64,000 nt of DNA from Roseivirga ehrenbergii (GTDB taxonomy: Bacteria > Bacteroidota > Bacteroidia > Cytophagales > Cyclobacteriaceae). The notes under the pieces were generated by a model. It worked only from the letters and a program-made list of their open reading frames with translations. It was not told the origin of the DNA and searched no databases. A program made the translations under genes and the position numbers. Below are positions 54,001 to 63,055 of this stretch, in pieces (positions within the stretch are counted from its first letter, which is position 1; every line of letters starts with the position of its first letter). The DNA is taken from positions 124,001 to 188,000 of the forward strand of contig NZ_LQZQ01000045.1 in assembly GCF_001593005.1 (NCBI RefSeq). Reading direction: 5' to 3'.

Positions 54001-54790
54001 TCTCAATTTAAATTTAACGGATTGCATTCTTGAATACGATGGGAGCTTCGATGGCTTTTTATGCGCTGTGCATGAGTTTTACCTTTTAAAGCTTAATCAG
54101 GTTGAAATTCAAAAAGAGGGAAGTGCTCAAGTGGCTTTGTTCGCTAAAAGAATCAAGGTAATTACCCAGTTGCCGCTGGCCGAAAAAGTATGGAAACGAT
54201 TTAAAATAAGGATTGGAGGTTCAGGTTGTAGTCAAATTTTCCGTGCTTTTCTGAGTGAAGAGATAGGGGTTGAAAATACTTTGCTTCGTTATATTCAGCA
54301 TGCTCTGAGCGCAACTCGGCCAATTCATTCAGATTTCTCTCATCCTGATGTGCTCAAGGTGTCGCAAATGGTAAAAAGTGTGGGCAGAGAAAAACATAGG
54401 ATGGAAGCCTTTGTAAGGTTTAGACGCACTAAAGATGGAATTTATTTCGCCCATATAGCCCCAGATTTCAATGTGCTTCCATTAATCTCAAAGCATTTTC
54501 AAGAGCGCTATGCAGACCAAAAATGGATGATTTATGATGAAAATCGCCACTATGCACTTTATTATGATTTAAATAAAGTGGAAGTTGTTGAACTGCGCTT
54601 GAAAGAAAAACTTGAGTTGCATAAAAACCCCGAGGGTATATATGATGAACAAGAAATTGAATTTCAAGAGTTATGGAAGGACTATTTTAAAAGCACGAAT
54701 ATCAAATCGCGTAGAAACGATAAACTGCATACACAGCATGTACCCAAACGCTATTGGCGGTACTTGACTGAGAAGCTTTCTGATATTTAG
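53987..54790 (+). CDS. TIGR03915-family putative DNA metabolism protein
   Basis: 267 residues, partner of the radical SAM gene. YDGSFDGFLCAVHEFYLL at the N-terminus and FVRFRRTKDGIYFAHIAPDF, then VLPLISKHFQERYADQKWMI, are the signature of TIGR03915 (DUF4130). The C-terminus HTQHVPKRYWRYLTEK is also typical. The C-terminal core resembles uracil-DNA-glycosylase-associated domains in larger fusions, which supports base repair, but no catalytic residue can be named. Confidence 0.88.
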   Translation: MYSDSLNLNLTDCILEYDGSFDGFLCAVHEFYLLKLNQVEIQKEGSAQVALFAKRIKVITQLPLAEKVWKRFKIRIGGSGCSQIFRAFLSEEIGVENTLLRYIQHALSATRPIHSDFSHPDVLKVSQMVKSVGREKHRMEAFVRFRRTKDGIYFAHIAPDFNVLPLISKHFQERYADQKWMIYDENRHYALYYDLNKVEVVELRLKEKLELHKNPEGIYDEQEIEFQELWKDYFKSTNIKSRRNDKLHTQHVPKRYWRYLTEKLSDI

Positions 54791-54812
54791 TTATTATTAA
54801 GAGCTGGATTAA

Positions 54813-56117
54813 TCACCCTCTAATCTCTAGCGCTTTATTCTTCAATTCAGTTTTTGCACTGGCTTCTGCTGTGCTCAATGTTCTATTCAATAGGTTTTCG
54901 GTTTCATAAGGATCGTTTTCTAAGTCATAGAATTCTTCATTTCCATTGGCATAAACGATCAATTTGAATTTGCTATTTCTAATGGCATAGCCAGCAGAGT
55001 TAGCTTCAATAGATTCAGTGTAAATGACATCCCTTCCCTCTTGATTAGCCTGAGAGAACATAGCCACAAAACTTTGACTGTCGTTGATTACCCTGTTTTC
55101 AATGCCCGTTAGGTTAGCAATAGTGGCGAACAAATCAGTAGAGTTTACCAATGCCGTTTCGGTTGCTCCAGCCCTGGTTACGCCTTTTCCCGACACGACC
55201 ATGGGGACATTTACACCGCCTTGGTATAAGGTTCCTTTGGCTTTTTTACGGCTATAAGGGGATTGAGCAACACGGTTCGGAGTTCCGTTGTCGCCAATGA
55301 AAATTACGATTGTATTGCTTCTTTCTTCTTCAGGTATTGTGGCCAACAAGCGACCAATCTCCGTGTCCATGGCCTCTAAGGCTGCCATATAATAGGGAAG
55401 GGGATTTCTCGCAATAGACCTAGTGTCGGAGGATAGACTTCCTTGATGATGCAAATCAGCGGGCGGTAAATGGAAGGGCGTATGCGGGGCATTGTAGGCC
55501 ATCCATAAAAACCAAGGTTGGCTTTGAGCTCCAAGCCAGTCAATGGCCAAATCGGTGAGTTTAGTTGTGGTGTATTCTGTGTTGGTGGAAGTTTTACCAT
55601 TTTCAGTTAACGGCCAGCTGGTGTAAGATTGAACCGTTCCACTTAAGATCCCAGCATAGTAACCTACTCCCATGTCTGTAGGGTTTGACGCATTATTGGA
55701 CAAATGCCACTTGCCAATTACCGCGTGTGCATAATCGGTGGGGGCTTTTTCGTCAATGTATTTTTGCAAAGAAGTTTCTTTGGTGGTGATTCTATTCCCC
55801 ACACTTAAAATCCCGGTATTCACTCCATATTTCCCCGTTAAGATGGTCGCTCGGGTGGGGGTGCAAAGGGGTGCAGACCAAAAATTCAAGAAAGAAACGC
55901 CCGAGTTCATCAATGCTTCTAGGTTGGGCATATAAGGTTTTACACTTCCTTCGGGAAAACCAGGCATAGCATCTAAACCCATATCATCGGCAATAATCAG
56001 CAGAATATTAGGAGGGGAGTCCTGCTGCTTCACCTGAGCATAAGTATCCGCCTTGCAAATGCTTAATACTAGGCCCACAACCAGAATACGAAATGCCTTT
56101 GTTATTGTCATGCACAT
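54813..56117 (-). CDS. Exported sulfatase (arylsulfatase A-like)
   Basis: 434 residues with a signal peptide (about 1-28). The S1-type sulfatase signature CTPTR begins at Cys85 (SAPLCTPTRATILTGKYG); this Cys must be converted to formylglycine by a separate enzyme not in the window. Calcium ligands are in LLIIADDMG (Asp44 and Asp45) and FIGDNGTPN. It hydrolyses sulfate esters, probably from marine polysaccharides. No glycoside hydrolase or SusCD genes are adjacent, so the substrate is unknown. It lies inside the duplicated interval. Confidence 0.92.
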   Translation of the reverse strand: MCMTITKAFRILVVGLVLSICKADTYAQVKQQDSPPNILLIIADDMGLDAMPGFPEGSVKPYMPNLEALMNSGVSFLNFWSAPLCTPTRATILTGKYGVNTGILSVGNRITTKETSLQKYIDEKAPTDYAHAVIGKWHLSNNASNPTDMGVGYYAGILSGTVQSYTSWPLTENGKTSTNTEYTTTKLTDLAIDWLGAQSQPWFLWMAYNAPHTPFHLPPADLHHQGSLSSDTRSIARNPLPYYMAALEAMDTEIGRLLATIPEEERSNTIVIFIGDNGTPNRVAQSPYSRKKAKGTLYQGGVNVPMVVSGKGVTRAGATETALVNSTDLFATIANLTGIENRVINDSQSFVAMFSQANQEGRDVIYTESIEANSAGYAIRNSKFKLIVYANGNEEFYDLENDPYETENLLNRTLSTAEASAKTELKNKALEIRG

Positions 56118-56249
56118 TCAGACCGCAGTGGGTGAATAAGGTTTAATACGGGGTTATGATACCACGATAGGTGGTGTATGCTTAGCTTCCTATGTAATCA
56201 AAATGTAGAAATCTGTAGTTTGAAAAATGGAAGCCCTTTCAGTTGAGGT

Positions 56250-56805
56250 TATACTTTTACTCAAATAATTCGTTAATTTGAAGTATGGACATTCAAGCAG
56301 AGAAGCGAGATTTAATTCAGTGGTTGTCAGGACTTAATGATCTTCGAATGATCAAACTTGTCGGGACACTAAGAAAGGCATCTGAAGCAGATTCAGGTTC
56401 AAAACTCACCAAAGCTGAAATAGCCGCAATTGATCAAGGTTTGCGATCCATAAAAGAAGGGAAAGTTAAATCTCATGATGATGTTATGGAACTCACAAAG
56501 AAAGAATTCCCAAACCTTTTTGAGTAGTTACCATGGAAATCATTTGGTCAGATGATGCATTTGAAGACTATTTAGAGAATATCAAATTTCTAATCAGACG
56601 GTGGTCTGAACAATCAGCTACTAATTTCATTGGCGAGGTAGATACAATAGTCGATCTTTTAAAACTAAACCCTGAAGCTTTTCCATTAAGTAATTATAAG
56701 AATATTAGAAGGGCAGTGCTCAGAAAGCAAATCACACTTTTCTATCAAGTGGAAGAAGAAACAATCACCTTGGTTCGCTTCTGGAATACCTACAAAAACC
56801 CAGAC
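56250..56805 (+). repeat. Direct repeat copy 2 carrying a toxin-antitoxin module
   Basis: Second copy of 52021-52576. Differences are scattered single bases, so the duplication is not brand new. Confidence 0.95.
56285..56527 (+). CDS. Antitoxin-like protein, copy 2
   Basis: 80 residues; same protein as 52056-52298 with G36D, S47A, K54R, E65D and K69E. It precedes the toxin by 5 bp. Confidence 0.75.
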   Translation: MDIQAEKRDLIQWLSGLNDLRMIKLVGTLRKASEADSGSKLTKAEIAAIDQGLRSIKEGKVKSHDDVMELTKKEFPNLFE

Positions 56806-56820
56806 GATATCAACCTTTAG
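56533..56820 (+). CDS. ParE/RelE-superfamily toxin, copy 2
   Basis: 95 residues; the frame is intact, with substitutions spread over the protein and a different last five residues (DDINL instead of ESLKI). Both copies look functional, and partner specificity may have begun to diverge. Confidence 0.85.
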   Translation: MEIIWSDDAFEDYLENIKFLIRRWSEQSATNFIGEVDTIVDLLKLNPEAFPLSNYKNIRRAVLRKQITLFYQVEEETITLVRFWNTYKNPDDINL

Positions 56821-56920
56821 CTCTCTGGTGCTCACTTGCCCACTACGGTAACTGGTGCTTCCCTCTGGCGAGTAACAATTTTATTATGCAATTTGAGCGC
56901 ATAATTTAGAACATAACAGA

Positions 56921-56952
56921 AAGACCAGCTTTAGAAACAAGGCTGGTTTTTT
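56921..56952 (+). terminator. Rho-independent terminator
   Basis: ACCAGC / GCTGGT stem (56924-56929 and 56942-56947), extended by A-T pairs, followed by TTTTT. It would end the transcript of the second toxin-antitoxin copy. Confidence 0.85.
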
Positions 56953-57070
56953 ATATATTAAGCGTTGATAAGGGGGTAAGACCAGTCCGTACTGCAAGTG
57001 CTAATTGGTGGGAATCATTTCGTACTAGTTAGCAGAAAAATTACTACAGAAAAATTAAAGAAACTTTCAA

Positions 57071-57739
57071 ATGAAGATCAAAAATAACCATTACGCCATT
57101 TTCATTATATTCTATACACTATTGACTTTAGGCTGTGATTCTTCATCAAGGAATTTAAAAATCAAAGAAGATCTGACTGATAAAGTAGGTACTCGTTTAA
57201 ATATTTTAGATACTAATTTTAGACATAAACTTGAGGTATATTCTAAAGGAATAACTTCATCTATTAAGGTTGATAGTTTATTTTACTCTCTTAATACTAA
57301 TCAAAATTTGAGTCTAGAGAAGGTTAATGAGAAAATTTCTGAAATTTCTTTACCTCTCAATCTTAAACCTATCAAAATAACGGAACAGGATGACTTTGAA
57401 TTGGTTCTCCTTCTAAATGAGTTGTTGATTTTGGATGAACTGATTTTTCGATCACAGGTTTCGAGTACATTTGGCTCTGTGAAAGCTTCGGTCTTCATCA
57501 AAAATGAAACTAAAGAAGAAATAGAGTACTACATAGGGGTTACAGCCTATGATGAGTTATTCAATCCAGAAATAGAAGCTTTTTCTAAATCTGATACTTT
57601 TCCAGTTTATGTCGATGATGATGGATTCGGTCACTTTACTCTTAAAAAAATAACTCCTAATCAGAAACATTCATTTTCAGGAGATGTAATCATTTATTCC
57701 TCCGATGGAAAGAAGGAAAGGTTGCCATTTAAACAGTAA
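57071..57739 (+). CDS. Hypothetical lipoprotein
   Basis: 222 residues with a lipoprotein signal peptide (LLTLGC, lipid Cys22). The N-terminal half is charged and helical; the C-terminal half (about 135-222) is beta-rich (VKASVFIKNETKEEIEYYIG). The A/T-rich sequence and isolation suggest an accessory gene. Family not recognised. Confidence 0.65.
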   Translation: MKIKNNHYAIFIIFYTLLTLGCDSSSRNLKIKEDLTDKVGTRLNILDTNFRHKLEVYSKGITSSIKVDSLFYSLNTNQNLSLEKVNEKISEISLPLNLKPIKITEQDDFELVLLLNELLILDELIFRSQVSSTFGSVKASVFIKNETKEEIEYYIGVTAYDELFNPEIEAFSKSDTFPVYVDDDGFGHFTLKKITPNQKHSFSGDVIIYSSDGKKERLPFKQ

Positions 57740-57804
57740 GTACCTCTGACGAGTATCTATTTTGTAATGCACTTGTAGTGCATCATTTCTTTCTAAATAG
57801 AACC

Positions 57805-57832
57805 AAAAAAAGAGTGCCTTTTCAGACACTCT
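57805..57832 (-). terminator. Terminator for the 3-hydroxyacyl-CoA dehydrogenase gene
   Basis: On the reverse strand AGAGTG / CACTCT with a loop is followed by TTTTTTT (A-run 57805-57811). Confidence 0.82.
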
Positions 57833-57859
57833 CAATTTCTAATTTGGAAAGTAATTTCC

Positions 57860-58750
57860 TTATTTCTTAAACTGCTTTGAAACAATCAAGTCTTTGGTGC
57901 CGTGGCTCCAAGAGTAGAAACCTTCGCCAGATTTCACGCCTAAATAACCAGCAGTTACCATGTTCACCAATAGCGGACAAGGAGCATATTTCGGGTTGCC
58001 GAAGCCTTCGTAAAGCACATTCATAATAGAAAGGCAAACGTCTAGCCCAATAAAGTCGGCCAGTTGCAATGGCCCCATCGGATGCGCCATGCCTAGTTTC
58101 ATTACTGTGTCAATTTCTTCAACACCCGCCACGCCTTCAAACAATGAAATGATGGCTTCGTTGATCATTGGCATCAAAATACGGTTGGCCACAAAGCCAG
58201 GGTAGTCATTTACTTCCACAGGCACTTTGCCCAATTTCTTTGAAGTTTCCATTACCAAAGCCCTTACTTCAGCCGAAGTAGCATAGCCGTTGATCACCTC
58301 TACCAGTTTCATGACTGGAACAGGGTTCATAAAGTGCATTCCAATTACCTTGTCAGGTCGGTTGGTGGCGGCACCAATTTTAGTAATTGGAATAGAAGAG
58401 GTGTTGGAAGCCAAAATACATTCAGGCTTGGTGAAGGCATCTAAATCGCGGAAGATTTTAAGTTTGATGTCTACGTTTTCGGTAGCCGCTTCAATCACCA
58501 AATCGGCATTGGCTACGCCAGTTTTAAGGTCGGTGTGGGTAGTAATATTTGCTAAAGTCGAATTTTTAGTGGCTTCGTCAATTCTTTCTTTGGCCACCAT
58601 TCGATCCAAATTCTTTTCAATGGTCTTTACGGCTTTCGCTAAAGCGTCAGCAGAAATGTCTACCAAATTTACAGCAAAGCCGCTTTGCGCATAAACATGA
58701 GCGATTCCGTTGCCCATTGTACCCGAACCAATTACTGATATATTTTTCAT
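57860..58750 (-). CDS. 3-hydroxybutyryl-CoA dehydrogenase
   Basis: 296 residues, the usual size of stand-alone 3-hydroxyacyl-CoA dehydrogenases (Hbd/PaaH). Rossmann NAD-binding motif ISVIGSGTMGNGIAHVYAQS at residues about 4-23. The HFMNPVPVMKLVEV stretch contains the catalytic His, and the C-terminal dimerisation domain has PMGPLQLADFIGLDVC. It oxidises 3-hydroxyacyl-CoA to 3-ketoacyl-CoA with NAD(P)+. It is unlinked to other fatty-acid genes here. Confidence 0.93.
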   Translation of the reverse strand: MKNISVIGSGTMGNGIAHVYAQSGFAVNLVDISADALAKAVKTIEKNLDRMVAKERIDEATKNSTLANITTHTDLKTGVANADLVIEAATENVDIKLKIFRDLDAFTKPECILASNTSSIPITKIGAATNRPDKVIGMHFMNPVPVMKLVEVINGYATSAEVRALVMETSKKLGKVPVEVNDYPGFVANRILMPMINEAIISLFEGVAGVEEIDTVMKLGMAHPMGPLQLADFIGLDVCLSIMNVLYEGFGNPKYAPCPLLVNMVTAGYLGVKSGEGFYSWSHGTKDLIVSKQFKK

Positions 58751-58854
58751 AACCTATGTTTGATTTTTCTATCCTAAGCACAAATATAAAAGGGTGTTTA
58801 AGAAAATTGTTTCATCAGCGGGTTTATTGCCAAAGCTATTTCCATATTTGCCCT

Positions 58855-59535
58855 ATGCTACTTGAAATTTGTGCCAATTCCATAGAATCTGCCCTCAACG
58901 CCCAAAACGGTGGAGCCGATAGAATCGAACTCTGTTCGCACCTCGAAGCCGATGGACTTACGCCCAGTCACGGTTTGATTAAACTGACCAGAGAACTGCT
59001 CCAAATTCCTGTGTATGTGTTGATCCGTCCGCGGGCGGGTAATTTTGTGTATTCCAAAATGGAAATGGAACTGATGAAAGAAGATATTCGCCATTGTGCC
59101 GAAATGCGTTGCGATGGCGTGGTGATTGGTTGCCTTAATGAAGACAGAACCATTAACGAATATCAAACGGCAGAACTGCTGGAATGTGCTGGCTTTCTAG
59201 ATGTTACTTTTCATAAGGCTTTCGACCAAGTGCCCAATCCATTCGAGGCACTGGAAACATTGAAGGAAATCGGGGTTCAGCGTATTCTTACTTCGGGCAC
59301 TGCCCCAAATGCTTTAGAAGGGCTTGATATGATAGGCGAGTTGATTGAAGAGGCCGAAGGCGAAATGATTATTATGCCGGGCGGAGGCGTAAGGCCTAAC
59401 AATTTGGAACGCTTATTTGAGACTGGCGCTACGGAATATCACAGTGCGGCCATTCCGAAAAACGAGAACACCACCAGTATAGAAATGGTGAGGGAATTGA
59501 AGGAGCTTTTAAGAAGGTCTAACAACGCGCTTTAA
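58855..59535 (+). CDS. cutC: CutC family protein
   Basis: 226 residues from the ATG at 58855 (MLLEICANSIESALNAQ); upstream in-frame codons are rejected because the family starts exactly here. It is a TIM barrel with GADRIELCSHLEADGLTPSHG, IRPRAGNFVYS, VTFHKAFDQVPNP and the C-terminal IIMPGGGVRPNN. CutC was named for copper tolerance in E. coli, but its biochemical role is unsettled. Confidence 0.93.
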   Translation: MLLEICANSIESALNAQNGGADRIELCSHLEADGLTPSHGLIKLTRELLQIPVYVLIRPRAGNFVYSKMEMELMKEDIRHCAEMRCDGVVIGCLNEDRTINEYQTAELLECAGFLDVTFHKAFDQVPNPFEALETLKEIGVQRILTSGTAPNALEGLDMIGELIEEAEGEMIIMPGGGVRPNNLERLFETGATEYHSAAIPKNENTTSIEMVRELKELLRRSNNAL

Positions 59536-59561
59536 AGACTTTCTTAGGTTCTTTGTCAATT

Positions 59562-59640
59562 GTGAAATTCCACAGCCTCGAAACCTACGGAATGACTTGC
59601 AAAACGGGTTATGTTTTACCGCAAAGAACGCTAAGTAACG
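59562..59640 (+). repeat. Dispersed repeat, copy A
   Basis: GTGAAATTCCACAGCCTCG followed by AAACCTACGGAATGACTTGC and GGTTATGTTTTACCGCAAAG. It matches 62987-63055 (copy C) over about 65 bp and, from about 59590 onward, 62058-62120 (copy B). It occupies part of the gene-free stretch 59536-59885. Confidence 0.75.
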
Positions 59641-59885
59641 CAGAGGAGATTTGAGCCCGCCATTGCGGGGGCAACCGAGTAATGGCTAGTTTTGGCCATT
59701 ATGATTCTATGTTGTTAGCACCAATCGCCTATGTTAAATCATCCTGCTCTGCGACTTCGGAGGTCTTATATAGTAACATAGATGGGTACGACTTGGGAAG
59801 CGCGAAATTCCGAAGCTTCTGAGTCAACACATTTATTTGTAAGCCTGAAATGACAGTGGAGTATCTGTTTGCTTTGTCAACCTTA

Positions 59886-60188
59886 CTAACCCCCAATCAT
59901 TACAGTAGAAGCACCTACTACGATTGATCCGCCATGTGCGGTAGTATCTCCCACACGGGCCGCTGGCATTCCTCCAATCATTACGGTTGAAGATCCTTTT
60001 ATTATTGTATCATGTGGGCCAACACATACGAGCATATCACCTACACGCGCTGCTGATAATTTTTCAATCAATACAGTTGGTTCTCCCGGGCCTGTAATTG
60101 GGCCCCCAACATGAGGTATTGGAGAGGGCACTGCTGGGGTTTGCATTGGGCATTCATGAAAATCTGTTAGTCTTGCTGCTAGTGGCAT
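59886..60188 (-). CDS. PAAR-domain spike protein
   Basis: 100 residues with three PAAR-like units (MPLAARLTDFHECPM; PTVLIEKLSAARVGDML; TVMIGGMPAARVGDTTAHGG) ending in TVMIGG. PAAR proteins form a sharp cone on a VgrG trimer and often recruit effectors. It lies 16 bp after vgrG and is cotranscribed. No effector extension is present. Confidence 0.92.
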   Translation of the reverse strand: MPLAARLTDFHECPMQTPAVPSPIPHVGGPITGPGEPTVLIEKLSAARVGDMLVCVGPHDTIIKGSSTVMIGGMPAARVGDTTAHGGSIVVGASTVMIGG

Positions 60189-60204
60189 ATTTTCCTTTTT
60201 TAGT

Positions 60205-62001
60205 TTAATTAATCATTACCATCGCTCCTTTAAGCGTCAATTCTCCTCTGGCTTGTACTTGAGCTGTCTGGCTTCCTTCTGCAGAAAATTCCCTTTGAGC
60301 AGTGGTGTTTATGTTTATCCCTTTGGTTTGTACATCACCACCAGAGGATTCAATAGAAACTCCTTGTTGACCCTTTATGACCACTTGTTGATCGGCCTCA
60401 AATGTGATGTTTTTAGCGCTTTTAATCAAAATGCCGCTGCTTGACATTGCAATGCTATTTTCATTCTGATCTTTGATTTTAATTTGTCCGTCCTTATCGC
60501 TGCATACGATTTGATTTTTTGCAGGTGTGTTTAAAGTTAACTCCTTATTTTCATCATCAAATTCAAGGGTGATCCCTGATTTAGATACTATCGCCTTTTT
60601 GCTGTTCTTTTTATTTGGATTTAAACCCTCAAAGGGCTTATTACTTGGATTACTATACAAACTGCCTAGAATGATTGGGTATTTTGGGTTGTCATTTAAA
60701 AAGCCGACTATCACCTCATCGCCAACCTCGGGCATAAAGAATACGCCAGCACCAGAAGTAGAGTAGAAGTTGGTCAAGCGTGCCCAAATGCCTTCTCCAT
60801 TTGTATCCAACAAGGGTAAATCAACTAAAATGCGGAGTTGGTTATTTGGGTCTTCATTTATTTGTTTTACGGTGCCGTTAATAAGCCCTTGTACTCTTGG
60901 TACCAAGCCTGAAGCTGGTGGTGCGAGTACCTCGGGTTTCTTGATTAACCAATCTGGCGATATACCAAATGATGCTTCTGTCGTCCAGCTTCCACCTGCA
61001 ATCACGTGGTGAACAGATGAAATGATATGATCACCATTAAAGCGATCGCCAAGGCCGCCCAGCGTGATATATTTCCCTGGGTCAGCTAGGTTTGTGCCTT
61101 GGAATTTTACTTCGCCTTGAATTTTAGAATAAGTACTTTTCGCTAAGGTATTTTTCGACCAATCCGCTAATTCAGAGGATGTTAATGAAGCTGAAGTTTG
61201 CAATTCATAGGTTGTGAGTCCCACCACCTCAGATAGTTTTTCTGTAGATAAATTTCCTGAGCCAATTATATCATTCGTTACTAGCTCTGAAATCATCTCT
61301 TGATTAACATAATCCCATGCGCTTGCTTCGGCACTAGCTATTTGCGTAACAGCGTCTAATGCGGCATTAAACTCTAGTAAATTGTCGCCATACTTAACCT
61401 CTAATACAGCAGTAGTATCGGTACTTGGCGGAAATACAGAAATGTTTCCATTAAGTGCAGTAACAATCATTCCATTGGCTTCTGCTCTAGTCAGTATAAA
61501 GTCCCAATCAGAGGTGTAGTATTGTACTTGTTCTGGGTATTCGGTGGTGGTTGCAGTTATATTGTGACTTACACCTGAATAGTTTCCTATGATGCTATTA
61601 ATTATATCGCTGTCTTTCTTTTTGGAATAGGTAATACTTTTTCTTCCTACAGCCATTTTGACGGTTTCGTCACGGCATTCTACTTCCAATACAGACCCCA
61701 CAGTTTCCGTAATACGGATGCTCTGTTTAGTGACTATTCCCTTAAAGATTAACTGGTTTACGGAATCGTAACCCGCTTCTATGGTGATGGAAACCCCGGG
61801 AACAAAAGTATTAGAGGAACTAACCTCAAAATTACTTGTACTTGGTGAACTGTCTAGAATGATGATTTTTACAGTTGGAATGCTGTTAATTCTTTTTTCT
61901 ACGTCAATAGAAAGAATTTCAATCGTATCAGAAATAGCTTTTCCATTGGTTTTAATACTGAAGGTGACAAGACTGCCATGATTAATATTTGTAGTACTCA
62001 T
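60205..62001 (-). CDS. vgrG: VgrG-like spike protein of a contractile injection system
   Basis: 598 residues from ATG at 62001 (MSTTNINHGSLVTFSI); in-frame codons upstream to 62076 lie outside the usual start. The N-terminal part (1-370) is the gp27-like hub (VLEVECRDETVKMAVGRKS), followed by a gp5-like OB fold (about 380-460; GLVPRVQGLINGTVKQI and FFMPEVGDEVIVGFLNDNP) and a beta-helix needle (about 485-598). Its form is closer to VgrG of extracellular contractile injection systems and Bacteroidota T6SS-iii than to proteobacterial VgrG. No sheath, baseplate or tube genes are present, so it is an orphan. Confidence 0.92.
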   Translation of the reverse strand: MSTTNINHGSLVTFSIKTNGKAISDTIEILSIDVEKRINSIPTVKIIILDSSPSTSNFEVSSSNTFVPGVSITIEAGYDSVNQLIFKGIVTKQSIRITETVGSVLEVECRDETVKMAVGRKSITYSKKKDSDIINSIIGNYSGVSHNITATTTEYPEQVQYYTSDWDFILTRAEANGMIVTALNGNISVFPPSTDTTAVLEVKYGDNLLEFNAALDAVTQIASAEASAWDYVNQEMISELVTNDIIGSGNLSTEKLSEVVGLTTYELQTSASLTSSELADWSKNTLAKSTYSKIQGEVKFQGTNLADPGKYITLGGLGDRFNGDHIISSVHHVIAGGSWTTEASFGISPDWLIKKPEVLAPPASGLVPRVQGLINGTVKQINEDPNNQLRILVDLPLLDTNGEGIWARLTNFYSTSGAGVFFMPEVGDEVIVGFLNDNPKYPIILGSLYSNPSNKPFEGLNPNKKNSKKAIVSKSGITLEFDDENKELTLNTPAKNQIVCSDKDGQIKIKDQNENSIAMSSSGILIKSAKNITFEADQQVVIKGQQGVSIESSGGDVQTKGININTTAQREFSAEGSQTAQVQARGELTLKGAMVMIN

Positions 62002-62057
62002 ATACCTTGATTTTATTAAGGAAAAAATGATAATTCCATGTAATTTATAAAAAAGTG

Positions 62058-62120
62058 AGTATGATTTGACTTTCAAAACGGGTTATGTTTAACCGTAAAG
62101 AACGCAAAGACCATCACTTA
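62058..62120 (+). repeat. Dispersed repeat, copy B
   Basis: The stretch GGTTATGTTTAACCGTAAAG and flanks match copies A and C; the following ACCATCACTTACCG matches copy C only. It sits just upstream of vgrG in the gap 62002-62307, so copies A and B flank the vgrG-PAAR pair. Confidence 0.7.
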
Positions 62121-62307
62121 CCGCCATTCTGATGAGCCCGGAGTGTAACGAAGGGTGAAGTAAGAATCCGTCTGCTTATGGCGGTCGTGCAGACGCTCTG
62201 AATTAGCTTTTTAAGGATTCAACGTTTCACAGAAAAGAATTAAAAAGAAGTAATGCCTTAAATTCAAATAATACCCATATCATTGTTTAATATATAAAGC
62301 ATAGCGC

Positions 62308-62865
62308 ATGAAAAAGTTGTTGATTTTATTCTTGTTTCCGATCCAAATCATGGCACAAGAACTTCCGGGTTCAGTAAAATTTTGGAATACATTACAAGCG
62401 CATTGTGGAAAATCTTATGAAGGTGAAATCATTGCCGGAGGGGTAGAGGGAGATGGTTTTATGGGAGAGAAACTCGTAATGCATGTGCGTTCCTGTGAAG
62501 AAAACACAATCAGAATTCCATTTTTTGTGGGAGAAGATAAGTCTCGAACTTGGGTTTTTACGATGACAGAAAACAAGCTAATACGTTTAAAACACGACCA
62601 TAGGCATGAAGATGGTACCGAAGATAAAGTCACACAATATGGTGGGTTAAGCTCCAATACAGGATTGGCCAACATTCAGTTTTTCCCAGCAGATCAAGAA
62701 ACTTCAGACCTGATTTCTTACGCCTCTAACAATGTTTGGTGGGTGACAGTAGATGACAAAAGCTTTACCTACAACCTAAAAAGGATTGGAAGTGATCGCG
62801 TGTTTTCAGTAAAGTTTGACCTTACCAAAGAGGTGAGTACCCCAAGCGCCCCTTGGGGGTATTAA
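62308..62865 (+). CDS. Hypothetical exported protein
   Basis: 185 residues with a short signal peptide (MKKLLILFLFPIQIMA). The mature part is beta-rich, with two Cys (LQAHCGKSYEGEI and VRSCEENTIRI) that could form a disulfide. Family not recognised; similar small periplasmic proteins occur in many Bacteroidota. Nothing nearby indicates a function. Confidence 0.65.
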   Translation: MKKLLILFLFPIQIMAQELPGSVKFWNTLQAHCGKSYEGEIIAGGVEGDGFMGEKLVMHVRSCEENTIRIPFFVGEDKSRTWVFTMTENKLIRLKHDHRHEDGTEDKVTQYGGLSSNTGLANIQFFPADQETSDLISYASNNVWWVTVDDKSFTYNLKRIGSDRVFSVKFDLTKEVSTPSAPWGY

Positions 62866-62986
62866 GGGTTTTTGTTTTTTAACTGCAAAGAAAGCAGAGG
62901 ATAATTTTGAGAAATACCATAATTGCCTGCGATAAGTCACCCTGTAAGGGTCTTTTTCAGTAACAAAAGGAGGTGACTTGTGAGTC

Positions 62987-63055
62987 GTGAAATTCCAAAG
63001 CCACGAAACCTACGGAATGACTTGAGAAACAGGTTATGTTTAACCGCAAAGACCA
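62987..63055 (+). repeat. Dispersed repeat, copy C
   Basis: GTGAAATTCCAAAGCCACG then AAACCTACGGAATGACTTGA and GGTTATGTTTAACCGCAAAG; same family as 59562-59640. Confidence 0.75.

Noticed and set aside
52021-56805. Composite transposon because of long direct repeats
   Set aside because: The repeats encode toxin-antitoxin genes, not a transposase, and have no terminal inverted repeats.
59536-59885. Possible effector or immunity gene after PAAR
   Set aside because: All six frames are interrupted and the stretch consists largely of dispersed repeats.
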